A stretch of 13,729 nucleotides of DNA from Flavobacteriaceae bacterium (lineage in GTDB: Bacteria; Bacteroidota; Bacteroidia; Flavobacteriales; Flavobacteriaceae), in contig DAOVTF010000011.1 in assembly GCA_030633225.1 (NCBI GenBank), positions 1-13,729 on the forward strand, given 5' to 3'. The notes beneath the pieces are model-generated. The model was not told the origin of the DNA and searched no databases. It was given only the letters and a program-made list of their open reading frames with translations. The translations under genes were made by a program, and so were the position numbers. How positions within the stretch are numbered: the stretch's first letter is position 1; the number at the start of each line of letters is the position of its first letter. Of this stretch, positions 6,808-13,729 are shown in pieces.

Positions 6808-9800
6808 ATGGCATCTAACAAGAAATACTGGAAAAGTGTTGAAGAGCTAAACGAAAATAGTTCTATTGTTGAAAAGCTAAGTAAAACTGAATTTATTGAA
6901 GAGCTACCAACAGATAAATTTTTAGGTGATAAAGAAACACTAGAAACTAGCGAAACATCACGTAGAGATTTTTTAAAATATGTTGGATTTTCAACTGCAG
7001 TTGCATCTTTAGCAGCTTGTGAAGGACCGGTTATTAATTCAATTCCTTATGTTGTAAAACCAGATGATGTTATACCAGGTGTTGCAGATTATTATGCAAC
7101 AACTATGGCTGATGGTTATGATTTTGCAAATGTTTTGGTAAAAGTTCGTGAAGGGCGTCCTATTAAAATTGACCCAAATAAGGATTCGGAAAATGGTACA
7201 ACAAATGCAAGAGTTCAAGCTTCTGTTTTATCTTTATATGATAATAACCGTTTAAGAGGATCTTTAGTAAAAGGTGTTGCAACTGATCATAAAACCATAG
7301 ATAAAGAAGTTTTAGCTAAGTTAAATTCCTTAAAGGAAAACAATGAAAAAATTGTATTCTTGACAGGAACTTGCGCTAGTCCATCTTCAAAAAGTTTAAT
7401 AAATAAATTTATTGAAAATAATGGTAATGCTGAGCATGTAGTTTACGATGCAATATCAGAAGATGCTGCATTAAATGCGTTTGAAAAAATGTATGGAAGC
7501 CGAGCTTTACCAGATTATGATTTTTCTAAGGCAGATGTGATTGTTTCTGTTGGAGCTGACTTTTTAGGAGATTGGCAAGGAGGTAATTTTGAAGTTGGTT
7601 ACGCTAAAGGAAGAGTTCCTAAAAATGGAAAAATGTCTCGTCATATTCAGTTTGAATCTAATATGACATTAACTGGTGGTAATGCTGACAAGAGAATTAT
7701 TGTAAAGCCATCGCAGCAATCTTTAGCCTTAATTAAATTATATCAGGCAATTGTATTAGGCATTTCAACTCGTGAAGCGTCACCATTAAATAATGCGGTA
7801 CAAAAAGCAGCTAAGCAAATAAAAGCAGCGGGGAAAAATGCTGTAATTATTACTGGAATTCAAGATGAAAATGCGCAATTGTTAACCTTGGCTATTAATA
7901 ATGCAATTCAAAGTGAGGTAATTGATGTTGTTAATACTAAGAATGTACGTCATGGTAATGATGCCAAAGTAGCACAGTTACTACAAGATATGAATGCAGG
8001 AAAAATTGGTGCGGTTATTATGCATAACACAAATCCTGTTTATACTTTACCTAAAGGAGTTGAGTTTGCAAATGCACTGAAAAAAGTAAAATTATCAGTA
8101 GTATTTACAATGTCAGATAATGAAACTGCTAAAGCTTCGCAGTATGTAGTTGCTACTCCTCATTATTTAGAGTCTTGGGGTGATGTAATGATCAAAAAAG
8201 GTCAATATAGTTTAGTTCAACCTACCATTAATAAATTATTTGACACACGTCAGTTTCAAGATGTTTTACTAAAATGGAATGGTAGTAGTGAAACCTATTA
8301 TGATTATTTAAAGAATCAATGGCAAACAAATGTGTTAAGAGGTAAATCTTGGAATAAAACATTACAGGAAGGTACTTTTAATATGACCTTGCCGGAAAGT
8401 GAAATAGTAATTAATGAAATAGATATTAATGCTGTAGGTTCGGCACTATCAAAAATAAAAGGATCAGATTTAGAATTATCGGTTTATACCAAAGTTGGTT
8501 TAGGTGATGGTCAACAAGCGAGTAATCCTTGGCTTCAGGAATTGCCAGATCCAATTACTAGAACTTCATGGGATAATTATTTGTTGATATCTAGAATTGA
8601 TGCAGAAAAATTTGGAATAACTAACTGGACAGTTGATAATGGAGCATTAAACGGAGATATAGTAAATGTTACTGCAAATGGTGTTACTTTAAATAATGTT
8701 CCAGCATATATCCAACCTGGTCAAGCACCTGGTTCAGTAGCTTTAGCTTTAGGTTATGGTAGAACAGGTTTACAAAAAGATTTAAATGTTGGTGTAAATG
8801 CTTATCCTTTTGCAGGAGGTGATTATCAAAACGTAAGTATAGAAAAAGTAGAAGGTGAACATAAATTTGCATGTGTTCAGTTGCAACATACCATTATGGG
8901 TAGAGAAGGAGAAATCACTAAAGAAACTACTTTAGCTGATTTTATTTCAAAACCAAAAGAAGAATGGAATCAAGTCCCTTTATTTTCACTAGACCATCAA
9001 GAAGTAACTCAGGATAAAGTAGATCTTTGGGAAAAATTTGATGATTCTTTAGGTACAAAATTTAATTTATCAATTGATCTTGCATCTTGTACAGGTTGCG
9101 CAGCATGTGTTATTGCATGTCATGCAGAAAATAATGTACCTGTTGTAGGAAAACAGGAAATTAGAGTGAGTAGAGATATGCATTGGTTGCGTATTGACAG
9201 ATACTATTCAAGTGATATGACCGTTGAAAAAGGAAAAGAAGAAGGTATTTTTGGTACTGGAGATTTTTTCAATGCTCAGACACACCCATCAGATGACCCA
9301 GAAGTTTCTTTTCAACCTGTAATGTGTCAGCACTGTAATCACGCCCCTTGTGAAACAGTTTGCCCGGTTGCAGCAACATCTCATGGTCGTCAAGGTCAAA
9401 ATCAAATGGCATATAACCGTTGTATTGGTACTCGTTATTGTGCAAATAACTGCCCATATAGAGTACGTAGATTTAACTGGTTTAAATATGCAAATAATAA
9501 TGAGTTTGACTTTAATATGAATAATGATCTAGGTAAAATGGTATTGAATCCTGATGTAGTTGTTAGATCACGTGGGGTTATGGAGAAATGCTCTATGTGT
9601 ATTCAAATGACACAGGCTACCATTTTAAAAGCAAAAAAAGAAGGAAGACCTGTTGCCGATGGTGAATTTGAAACAGCATGTTCAAATGCTTGTTCAAGTG
9701 GAGCCATGGTATTTGGAGATATAAATGATAAGACAAGTAAAATTACTCAAATGAGTGAAGATGATAGAAGTTTTAAACTATTGGACTTTGTAGGTACAAA

Positions 9801-9849
9801 ACCAAATGTTTTCTATCAGTTAAAAGTTAATAATACCAACGAAGCTTAA
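6808..9849 (+). CDS. actB: ACIII subunit ActB: TAT-variant molybdopterin oxidoreductase-like / four Fe-S cluster protein
   Basis: ActB relays electrons from quinol at ActC through Fe-S clusters to ActA. At 1013 residues it has the usual fused form. Residues 1-50 precede a twin-arginine motif SRRDFLK (51-57), a hydrophobic segment and LAAC (68-71), which reads as a lipobox; the long pre-twin-Arg region is typical of this TAT-variant family. Residues about 75-690 form the molybdopterin-oxidoreductase-like domain, which in studied ACIII holds no molybdenum cofactor. Residues about 750-990 are ferredoxin-like with four cluster sites: CTGCAACVIAC (Cys761, 764, 767, 771), CQHCNHAPCETVC (840, 843, 848, 852), CIGTRYCANNC (872, 878, 882, with Thr875 in place of a fourth Cys) and CSMC plus CSNAC (928, 931, 958, 962). 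The Thr substitution predicts one [3Fe-4S] cluster, as known for ACIII. It lies between actA and actC. Location: periplasmic face, Tat-exported and probably lipid-anchored (inferred). Confidence 0.96.
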   Translation: MASNKKYWKSVEELNENSSIVEKLSKTEFIEELPTDKFLGDKETLETSETSRRDFLKYVGFSTAVASLAACEGPVINSIPYVVKPDDVIPGVADYYATTMADGYDFANVLVKVREGRPIKIDPNKDSENGTTNARVQASVLSLYDNNRLRGSLVKGVATDHKTIDKEVLAKLNSLKENNEKIVFLTGTCASPSSKSLINKFIENNGNAEHVVYDAISEDAALNAFEKMYGSRALPDYDFSKADVIVSVGADFLGDWQGGNFEVGYAKGRVPKNGKMSRHIQFESNMTLTGGNADKRIIVKPSQQSLALIKLYQAIVLGISTREASPLNNAVQKAAKQIKAAGKNAVIITGIQDENAQLLTLAINNAIQSEVIDVVNTKNVRHGNDAKVAQLLQDMNAGKIGAVIMHNTNPVYTLPKGVEFANALKKVKLSVVFTMSDNETAKASQYVVATPHYLESWGDVMIKKGQYSLVQPTINKLFDTRQFQDVLLKWNGSSETYYDYLKNQWQTNVLRGKSWNKTLQEGTFNMTLPESEIVINEIDINAVGSALSKIKGSDLELSVYTKVGLGDGQQASNPWLQELPDPITRTSWDNYLLISRIDAEKFGITNWTVDNGALNGDIVNVTANGVTLNNVPAYIQPGQAPGSVALALGYGRTGLQKDLNVGVNAYPFAGGDYQNVSIEKVEGEHKFACVQLQHTIMGREGEITKETTLADFISKPKEEWNQVPLFSLDHQEVTQDKVDLWEKFDDSLGTKFNLSIDLASCTGCAACVIACHAENNVPVVGKQEIRVSRDMHWLRIDRYYSSDMTVEKGKEEGIFGTGDFFNAQTHPSDDPEVSFQPVMCQHCNHAPCETVCPVAATSHGRQGQNQMAYNRCIGTRYCANNCPYRVRRFNWFKYANNNEFDFNMNNDLGKMVLNPDVVVRSRGVMEKCSMCIQMTQATILKAKKEGRPVADGEFETACSNACSSGAMVFGDINDKTSKITQMSEDDRSFKLLDFVGTKPNVFYQLKVNNTNEA

Positions 9850-9909
9850 TAGTAATATTTCGTTGATTGAATAAAAAAATTAGAAGAATAAATTAATATT
9901 ATATAAACT

Positions 9910-11298
9910 ATGTCTCATTACGAAGCACCTATTAGAGAACCATTAATATTAGGAGATAAAAGTTATCATGACATTTCAAATGATATTGCTGCACCTATAG
10001 AAGGAAAAGCCAACACATGGTGGTGGGTAGTTTTTAGTATTGCTTTAGTTGCCTTTTTATGGGGAATTGGTGCAATAACTTATACTATTGGAACCGGTAT
10101 TGGAGTTTGGGGTTTAAACAATAAAATTAACTGGGCTTGGGATATTACAAACTTTGTTTGGTGGATTGGTATTGGTCACGCCGGTACCTTAATTTCAGCA
10201 GTTTTATTATTATTCCGTCAAAAATGGAGAATGGGTATTAACCGTTCCGCGGAAGCGATGACAATATTCGCTGTATTTCAAGCAGGATTATTCCCAATAA
10301 TTCACATGGGTAGAGTTTGGAATGGCTATTGGACAATGCCAATACCTAATCAATTTGGTTCTTTGTGGACTAACTTCAACTCACCATTATTATGGGATGT
10401 TTTTGCAATTTCAACCTACTTATCAGTATCTGTGGTTTTTTGGTGGACAGGTTTACTTCCTGATTTTGCGATGATTAGAGATAGGGCTACTAAACCTTTC
10501 CAAAAGAAAATTTACAGTTTATTAAGTTTTGGTTGGACAGGTAGAGCAAAAGATTGGCAAAGATTTGAAGAAGTATCCTTAGTTTTAGCTGGTTTAGCTA
10601 CTCCTTTAGTACTTTCGGTACATACTATTGTATCATTTGACTTTGCTACATCGGTTATACCAGGTTGGCACAGTACTGTTTACCCTCCATACTTTGTTGC
10701 AGGTGCAGTTTTCTCTGGTTTTGCTATGGTACAGACATTATTGATTATTATGCGAAAGGTTTCTAATTTAGAAGATTATATAACTCGCCTTCATATTGAA
10801 AATATGAATAAAGTTATTTTAGTTACTGGTGGTATAGTTATGGTTGCTTATTTGTCAGAATTTTTTGTAGGATGGTATTCAGGTAGTTCATATGAAGATT
10901 TTACTTACTTATCAATTGGTGCTGCTACTGGTCCTTATGCATGGGCGTTTTGGGCATTGATACTTTGTAATGGAGTGTTTCCTCAATTATTATGGATTAA
11001 AAAATTACGAACAAATTTTACCTTTTCATTTATTATGGCATTGATCATTAATACAGGTATGTGGTTTGAGCGTTTTGATATTATTGTAATAAACTTAAGT
11101 AGAGGTCATTTGCCATCAACTTGGACACAATTTGAACCTACTTTTGTAGATATTGGAATATTTGTAGGAACTATAGGTTTCTTCTTTGTTTTGTTTTTAC
11201 TATATGCAAGAACATTTCCTGTAGTTGCACAAGCAGAGGTAAAATCAATATTGAAATCGTCAGGTGATGGTTACAAAAGTAGAAGAGACAATAAATAA
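9910..11298 (+). CDS. actC: ACIII subunit ActC, NrfD/PsrC-type quinol-binding membrane protein
   Basis: ActC is the polytopic NrfD-family subunit where menaquinol is thought to be oxidised, next to the [3Fe-4S] cluster of ActB. The 462 residues contain about ten membrane helices by eye (near 36-62, 82-103, 115-137, 164-182, 225-243, 257-280, 301-320, 338-357, 370-391, 411-434), the expected number. Recognisable segments are WWIGIGHAGTLISA (84-97), RSAEAMTIFA (112-121), LSVHTIVSFDFA (235-246) and MWFERFDI (384-391), with His and acidic residues inside helices as expected for quinol and proton handling. The start ATG has no Shine-Dalgarno sequence. It lies 60 bases after actB and 34 before actD. 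ActF is a distant homologue within the same complex. No defect is seen. Confidence 0.95.
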   Translation: MSHYEAPIREPLILGDKSYHDISNDIAAPIEGKANTWWWVVFSIALVAFLWGIGAITYTIGTGIGVWGLNNKINWAWDITNFVWWIGIGHAGTLISAVLLLFRQKWRMGINRSAEAMTIFAVFQAGLFPIIHMGRVWNGYWTMPIPNQFGSLWTNFNSPLLWDVFAISTYLSVSVVFWWTGLLPDFAMIRDRATKPFQKKIYSLLSFGWTGRAKDWQRFEEVSLVLAGLATPLVLSVHTIVSFDFATSVIPGWHSTVYPPYFVAGAVFSGFAMVQTLLIIMRKVSNLEDYITRLHIENMNKVILVTGGIVMVAYLSEFFVGWYSGSSYEDFTYLSIGAATGPYAWAFWALILCNGVFPQLLWIKKLRTNFTFSFIMALIINTGMWFERFDIIVINLSRGHLPSTWTQFEPTFVDIGIFVGTIGFFFVLFLLYARTFPVVAQAEVKSILKSSGDGYKSRRDNK

Positions 11299-11332
11299 AA
11301 TACAATTTTAATAATTGAATAAATAAAATAAG

Positions 11333-11857
11333 ATGAGTAATAAAGTTATACATGCAATATTTGACGATGACGACGTGCTTTTAGAAGCGGTTAAAAACGT
11401 TCGAGAAGCAAATCATCATATTGAAGAAGTTTACACACCTTTTCCTGTTCATGGTCTAGAAAAAGCTATGGGTATTGCAAATACAAGAATTGCAATTACA
11501 GCATTTATTTACGGTTTAACCGGTTTGGCTTTTGCTGTTTGGATGATGAATTATATGATGATTGATGATTGGCCTCAAAATATTGGAGGTAAACCAAACT
11601 TTAGTTATGCAGAGAATATGCCAGCTTTTGTTCCAATTATGTTTGAATTGACTGTATTTTTTGCTGCTCATTTAATGGTGATAACTTTTTATATGAGAAG
11701 TAAAATAGGACCGTTTGTTAAAGCTTCTAATCCTGACCCACGTACAACAGATGATAAATTTTTAATGGAAGTATCTGTAGATGGTGATGTAAATGAATTA
11801 ACTGATTTATTAAATAAATCTGGAGCTATAGAAACAAAAGTAGTTGAATCACATTAA
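11333..11857 (+). CDS. actD: ACIII subunit ActD (DUF3341 membrane protein)
   Basis: ActD is a small structural subunit of ACIII with no cofactor. The 174 residues show a cytoplasmic N-terminal part with an alternating strand/helix look (VIHAIFDDDDVLLEAVKNVR region, 6-24), then two membrane helices (about 53-75 and 98-121). The second includes FELTVFFAAH (104-113), a hallmark of DUF3341. A soluble tail ends with DKFLMEVSVD (141-150) and a short helix. The gene sits between actC and actE in the standard operon order. The short ATG leader is A-rich and without a ribosome-binding site. The identification comes from both family pattern and position. Confidence 0.93.
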   Translation: MSNKVIHAIFDDDDVLLEAVKNVREANHHIEEVYTPFPVHGLEKAMGIANTRIAITAFIYGLTGLAFAVWMMNYMMIDDWPQNIGGKPNFSYAENMPAFVPIMFELTVFFAAHLMVITFYMRSKIGPFVKASNPDPRTTDDKFLMEVSVDGDVNELTDLLNKSGAIETKVVESH

Positions 11858-11900
11858 AAATATTTTAAACTAAAATTACTTTAAAATAATAGTATTTAAA

Positions 11901-12464
11901 ATGAAAAACTTATTAAATATATCATTCATCGGATTGTTCTTAGTATTATTTATTTCATGTAATAGTGATAAGTCAACTAAAAGAAGTATCCAATATATGT
12001 CAGAAACTGATATGTACACACCGGTACCTTATGACACTTATACTGATAATCCATATTTTAAAAATGGGTTAAGCGCTCAACTTCCGGTTGAAGGAACTAT
12101 AGCAAGAGGAACTGTTGTTTATGATTATCCTAATAGCGAAGAAGGGTATCAAATGGCAAAGGATTCTTTAAAATCTCCTATAATTAAAAATGAGAAAAGT
12201 TTAGAAAAAGGGAAAAAGAATTATGATATTTATTGTGCTATTTGTCATGGAAAAACAGGAGATGGACAAGGTGATTTGGTTAAAAACGAAAAATTCTTAG
12301 GAGTACCCAATTATAAAGACAGAGATATTACTCAAGGCAGTACCTACCATGTTATTATGTATGGTAGAAATATGATGGGTTCTCATGCATCACAATTAAC
12401 GGATAAAGAACGTTGGGAAGTTGTTCAATATGTTGATCATTTAAGAGCAGATCTATTAAAGTAA
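11901..12464 (+). CDS. actE: ACIII subunit ActE, monoheme cytochrome c lipoprotein
   Basis: ActE is a monoheme cytochrome c attached to the periplasmic side of ACIII. The 187 residues start with a lipoprotein signal: a short basic start, a hydrophobic core and LFISC, with the lipidated cysteine at 20. The family segment YTPVPYDTYTDNPYF (40-54 region) follows. The heme-binding motif is CAICHGKTGDGQG (112-124), and GRNMMGSHASQL (155-166) supplies the distal Met (158 or 159). The C-terminal helix ERWEVVQYVDHLR closes the cytochrome fold. After the lipid cysteine the residues are NSDKSTK, with no run of acidic residues such as a surface-export signal would need, so the periplasmic side of the inner membrane is expected. 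It lies 43 bases after actD and 35 before actF. An electron role from ActA toward the oxidase is inferred from family knowledge. Confidence 0.94.
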   Translation: MKNLLNISFIGLFLVLFISCNSDKSTKRSIQYMSETDMYTPVPYDTYTDNPYFKNGLSAQLPVEGTIARGTVVYDYPNSEEGYQMAKDSLKSPIIKNEKSLEKGKKNYDIYCAICHGKTGDGQGDLVKNEKFLGVPNYKDRDITQGSTYHVIMYGRNMMGSHASQLTDKERWEVVQYVDHLRADLLK

Positions 12465-12499
12465 AAAATATTAAGTAAAAAATAAATACACAATATAAA

Positions 12500-13729
12500 A
12501 TGTATACATTTTCAGGTAAATTAAAAACGTTTTCAATTGCATTAATGATACTTGGTGCTTTAGGTATGGGATATGGATTTTTCACTGCCCCTAAAACCAC
12601 AGAAGATGTTAAAGAAGCTTTACATAATACGCAAAATTCACATGATACTGATCAAAATGCAGATCATGCGGTAACAAACGATCATGAAAGCGATTCAGCA
12701 GAATCACATAGTGCTGATGAAGAGAAAAGTCATTTAGAACATCTTTTACATCAAGGACAAAACCGTCCTTGGGCAGCCTTTTTTATTGCCGCGTTCTTCT
12801 TTTTAATGATTTCAGTTACTGTTTTGGTATTCTATTCTATTCAATGGGCAGCCCAGGCAGGTTGGTCTATCGTGTTATTTAGAGTAATGGAAGGTATAAC
12901 TGCTTATATTTTACCTGGTTCAATTTTGTTGTTCTTATTTTTATTAGCATCAGGGTTTCATATGAATCATATGTATGTTTGGATGGCTGATGGTACTTTT
13001 GATCCAACAAGCGAAAATTATGATGCCATAATTGATGGAAAATCTTGGTGGTTAAATACGTCAGGATGGTTAATAAGAAGTTTTATATATTTATTTATAT
13101 ATAATATTTTTAGATGGATGTTAAGAAGAAATTCAATTAAATTGGATTCTACAAATGATATTAAAACTTATAAAAGTAACTTTAATTTAGCAGTTGCATT
13201 TATAGTTATTTTCGGAATATTAGAATTATTTATGTCGTTTGATTGGTTAATGTCTTTAGATCCACATTGGTATAGTCAATTGTATTCTTTTTATGTGTTT
13301 GCTAGTGTTCTAGTTTCAGGTATTACAGTAATTGCATTGGTAACTATTTATTTAAGAAATAAAGGAGTTTTACCTTTTGTAAATAGTAGTCATATTCACG
13401 ATTTGGCTAAATATATGTTTGGGTTTAGTATTTTTTGGGCTTACTTTTGGTTTGATCAGTTTATGCTACAATGGTATGCAGATATCCCTGAAGATACTGC
13501 GTATTTCTTTCCTAGATTAATAGGTTCATACCAATTACCTTTTATAGGTATGTTGGTATTAAATTTTGTATTTCCAATATTTGTATTAATGGATAGTGAT
13601 TTTAAACGTATTCCTTGGTTTGTTGTTACTACAGGAATAGTAATTCTAATTGGTCATTATATTGATATTTTCCAATTGATATCACCAGCAACTGTAGGAG
13701 ATAGCTGGAGTATTGGAATTCCAGAATTA
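12500..13729 (+). CDS. actF: ACIII subunit ActF, NrfD-type membrane protein (3' end outside the window)
   Basis: ActF is the second NrfD-like membrane subunit of ACIII, proposed to take part in proton movement, and is structurally related to ActC. The frame is open from the ATG at 12500 to the last base, giving 410 residues without a stop, so the gene is cut by the window edge. The first helix spans about 10-29. A long loop (about 31-89) is rich in His and acidic residues. Further helices start near 92. ActF hallmarks visible are FRVMEGITAYILPG (near 127-140) and FDWLMSLDPHWYSQLY (coded at about 13240-13287), the latter shared by all ActF proteins. The start is preceded by an A-rich stretch, as for the other act genes. 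ActF is normally last of the six act genes; oxidase genes may follow but cannot be seen. Confidence 0.95.
   Translation, partial: MYTFSGKLKTFSIALMILGALGMGYGFFTAPKTTEDVKEALHNTQNSHDTDQNADHAVTNDHESDSAESHSADEEKSHLEHLLHQGQNRPWAAFFIAAFFFLMISVTVLVFYSIQWAAQAGWSIVLFRVMEGITAYILPGSILLFLFLLASGFHMNHMYVWMADGTFDPTSENYDAIIDGKSWWLNTSGWLIRSFIYLFIYNIFRWMLRRNSIKLDSTNDIKTYKSNFNLAVAFIVIFGILELFMSFDWLMSLDPHWYSQLYSFYVFASVLVSGITVIALVTIYLRNKGVLPFVNSSHIHDLAKYMFGFSIFWAYFWFDQFMLQWYADIPEDTAYFFPRLIGSYQLPFIGMLVLNFVFPIFVLMDSDFKRIPWFVVTTGIVILIGHYIDIFQLISPATVGDSWSIGIPEL

Noticed and set aside
8684..9457. Two short minus-strand frames opposite actB
   Set aside because: Both are low-complexity antisense shadows of the ActB Fe-S and linker regions.
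11171..11353. Minus-strand 60-codon frame across the actC-actD junction
   Set aside because: It is a Leu/Ile-rich shadow of the actC end and gap, with no supporting signal.
12355..12600. 81-codon minus-strand frame across the actE-actF junction
   Set aside because: It overlaps the conserved end of ActE and the signal-like start of ActF on the other strand, with no domain or promoter of its own.

Overview
The window comes from a low-G+C, AT-rich member of the Bacteroidota, most likely class Flavobacteriia. This rests on the gene families and their order, on flavobacterial-type promoters (TAnnTTTG at the -7 position), and on A-rich leaders without Shine-Dalgarno sequences. The genus cannot be fixed from the sequence alone.

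Left half (positions 38-5020, all minus strand). Reading in the direction of transcription: a secreted SPOR-domain protein, ruvB (Holliday-junction branch-migration motor), a small zinc-ribbon protein, queG (epoxyqueuosine reductase, last step of queuosine synthesis) and maeB (a malic enzyme fused to a phosphotransacetylase-like domain). These look like housekeeping genes in one or a few short transcription units. TAnnTTTG elements lie before the SPOR gene, ruvB and maeB. The reading frame of queG clearly extends upstream of its first ATG but has no ATG, GTG or TTG to start it.

Middle (5021-5250). A 230-base divergent intergenic region. It holds the best promoter of the window (TTTG, 18-base spacer, TATTTTTG) driving the rightward operon, and a leader of about 95 bases containing a perfect 9-bp inverted repeat.

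Right half (5251-13729, all plus strand). The operon for Alternative Complex III (ACIII), the quinol:electron-acceptor oxidoreductase that replaces the bc1 complex in many Bacteroidota: actA (multiheme cytochrome c), actB (molybdopterin-oxidoreductase-like and ferredoxin-like fusion with four Fe-S sites), actC (NrfD-type quinol-binding membrane protein), actD (DUF3341 membrane protein), actE (monoheme cytochrome c lipoprotein) and actF (second NrfD-type subunit, cut by the window end). Quinol should be oxidised at ActC; electrons pass through the ActB Fe-S clusters to the ActA and ActE hemes and then to a terminal oxidase. Oxidase genes often follow this operon but would lie beyond the window.

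The most unusual points are: ActA carries two near-identical monoheme cytochrome c domains before its pentaheme domain, seven CxxCH motifs in all, from an internal 318-bp tandem duplication; queG lacks a canonical start codon; and ActF has a histidine- and acid-rich loop. I see no mobile element, CRISPR array, tRNA, rRNA or clearly novel system.
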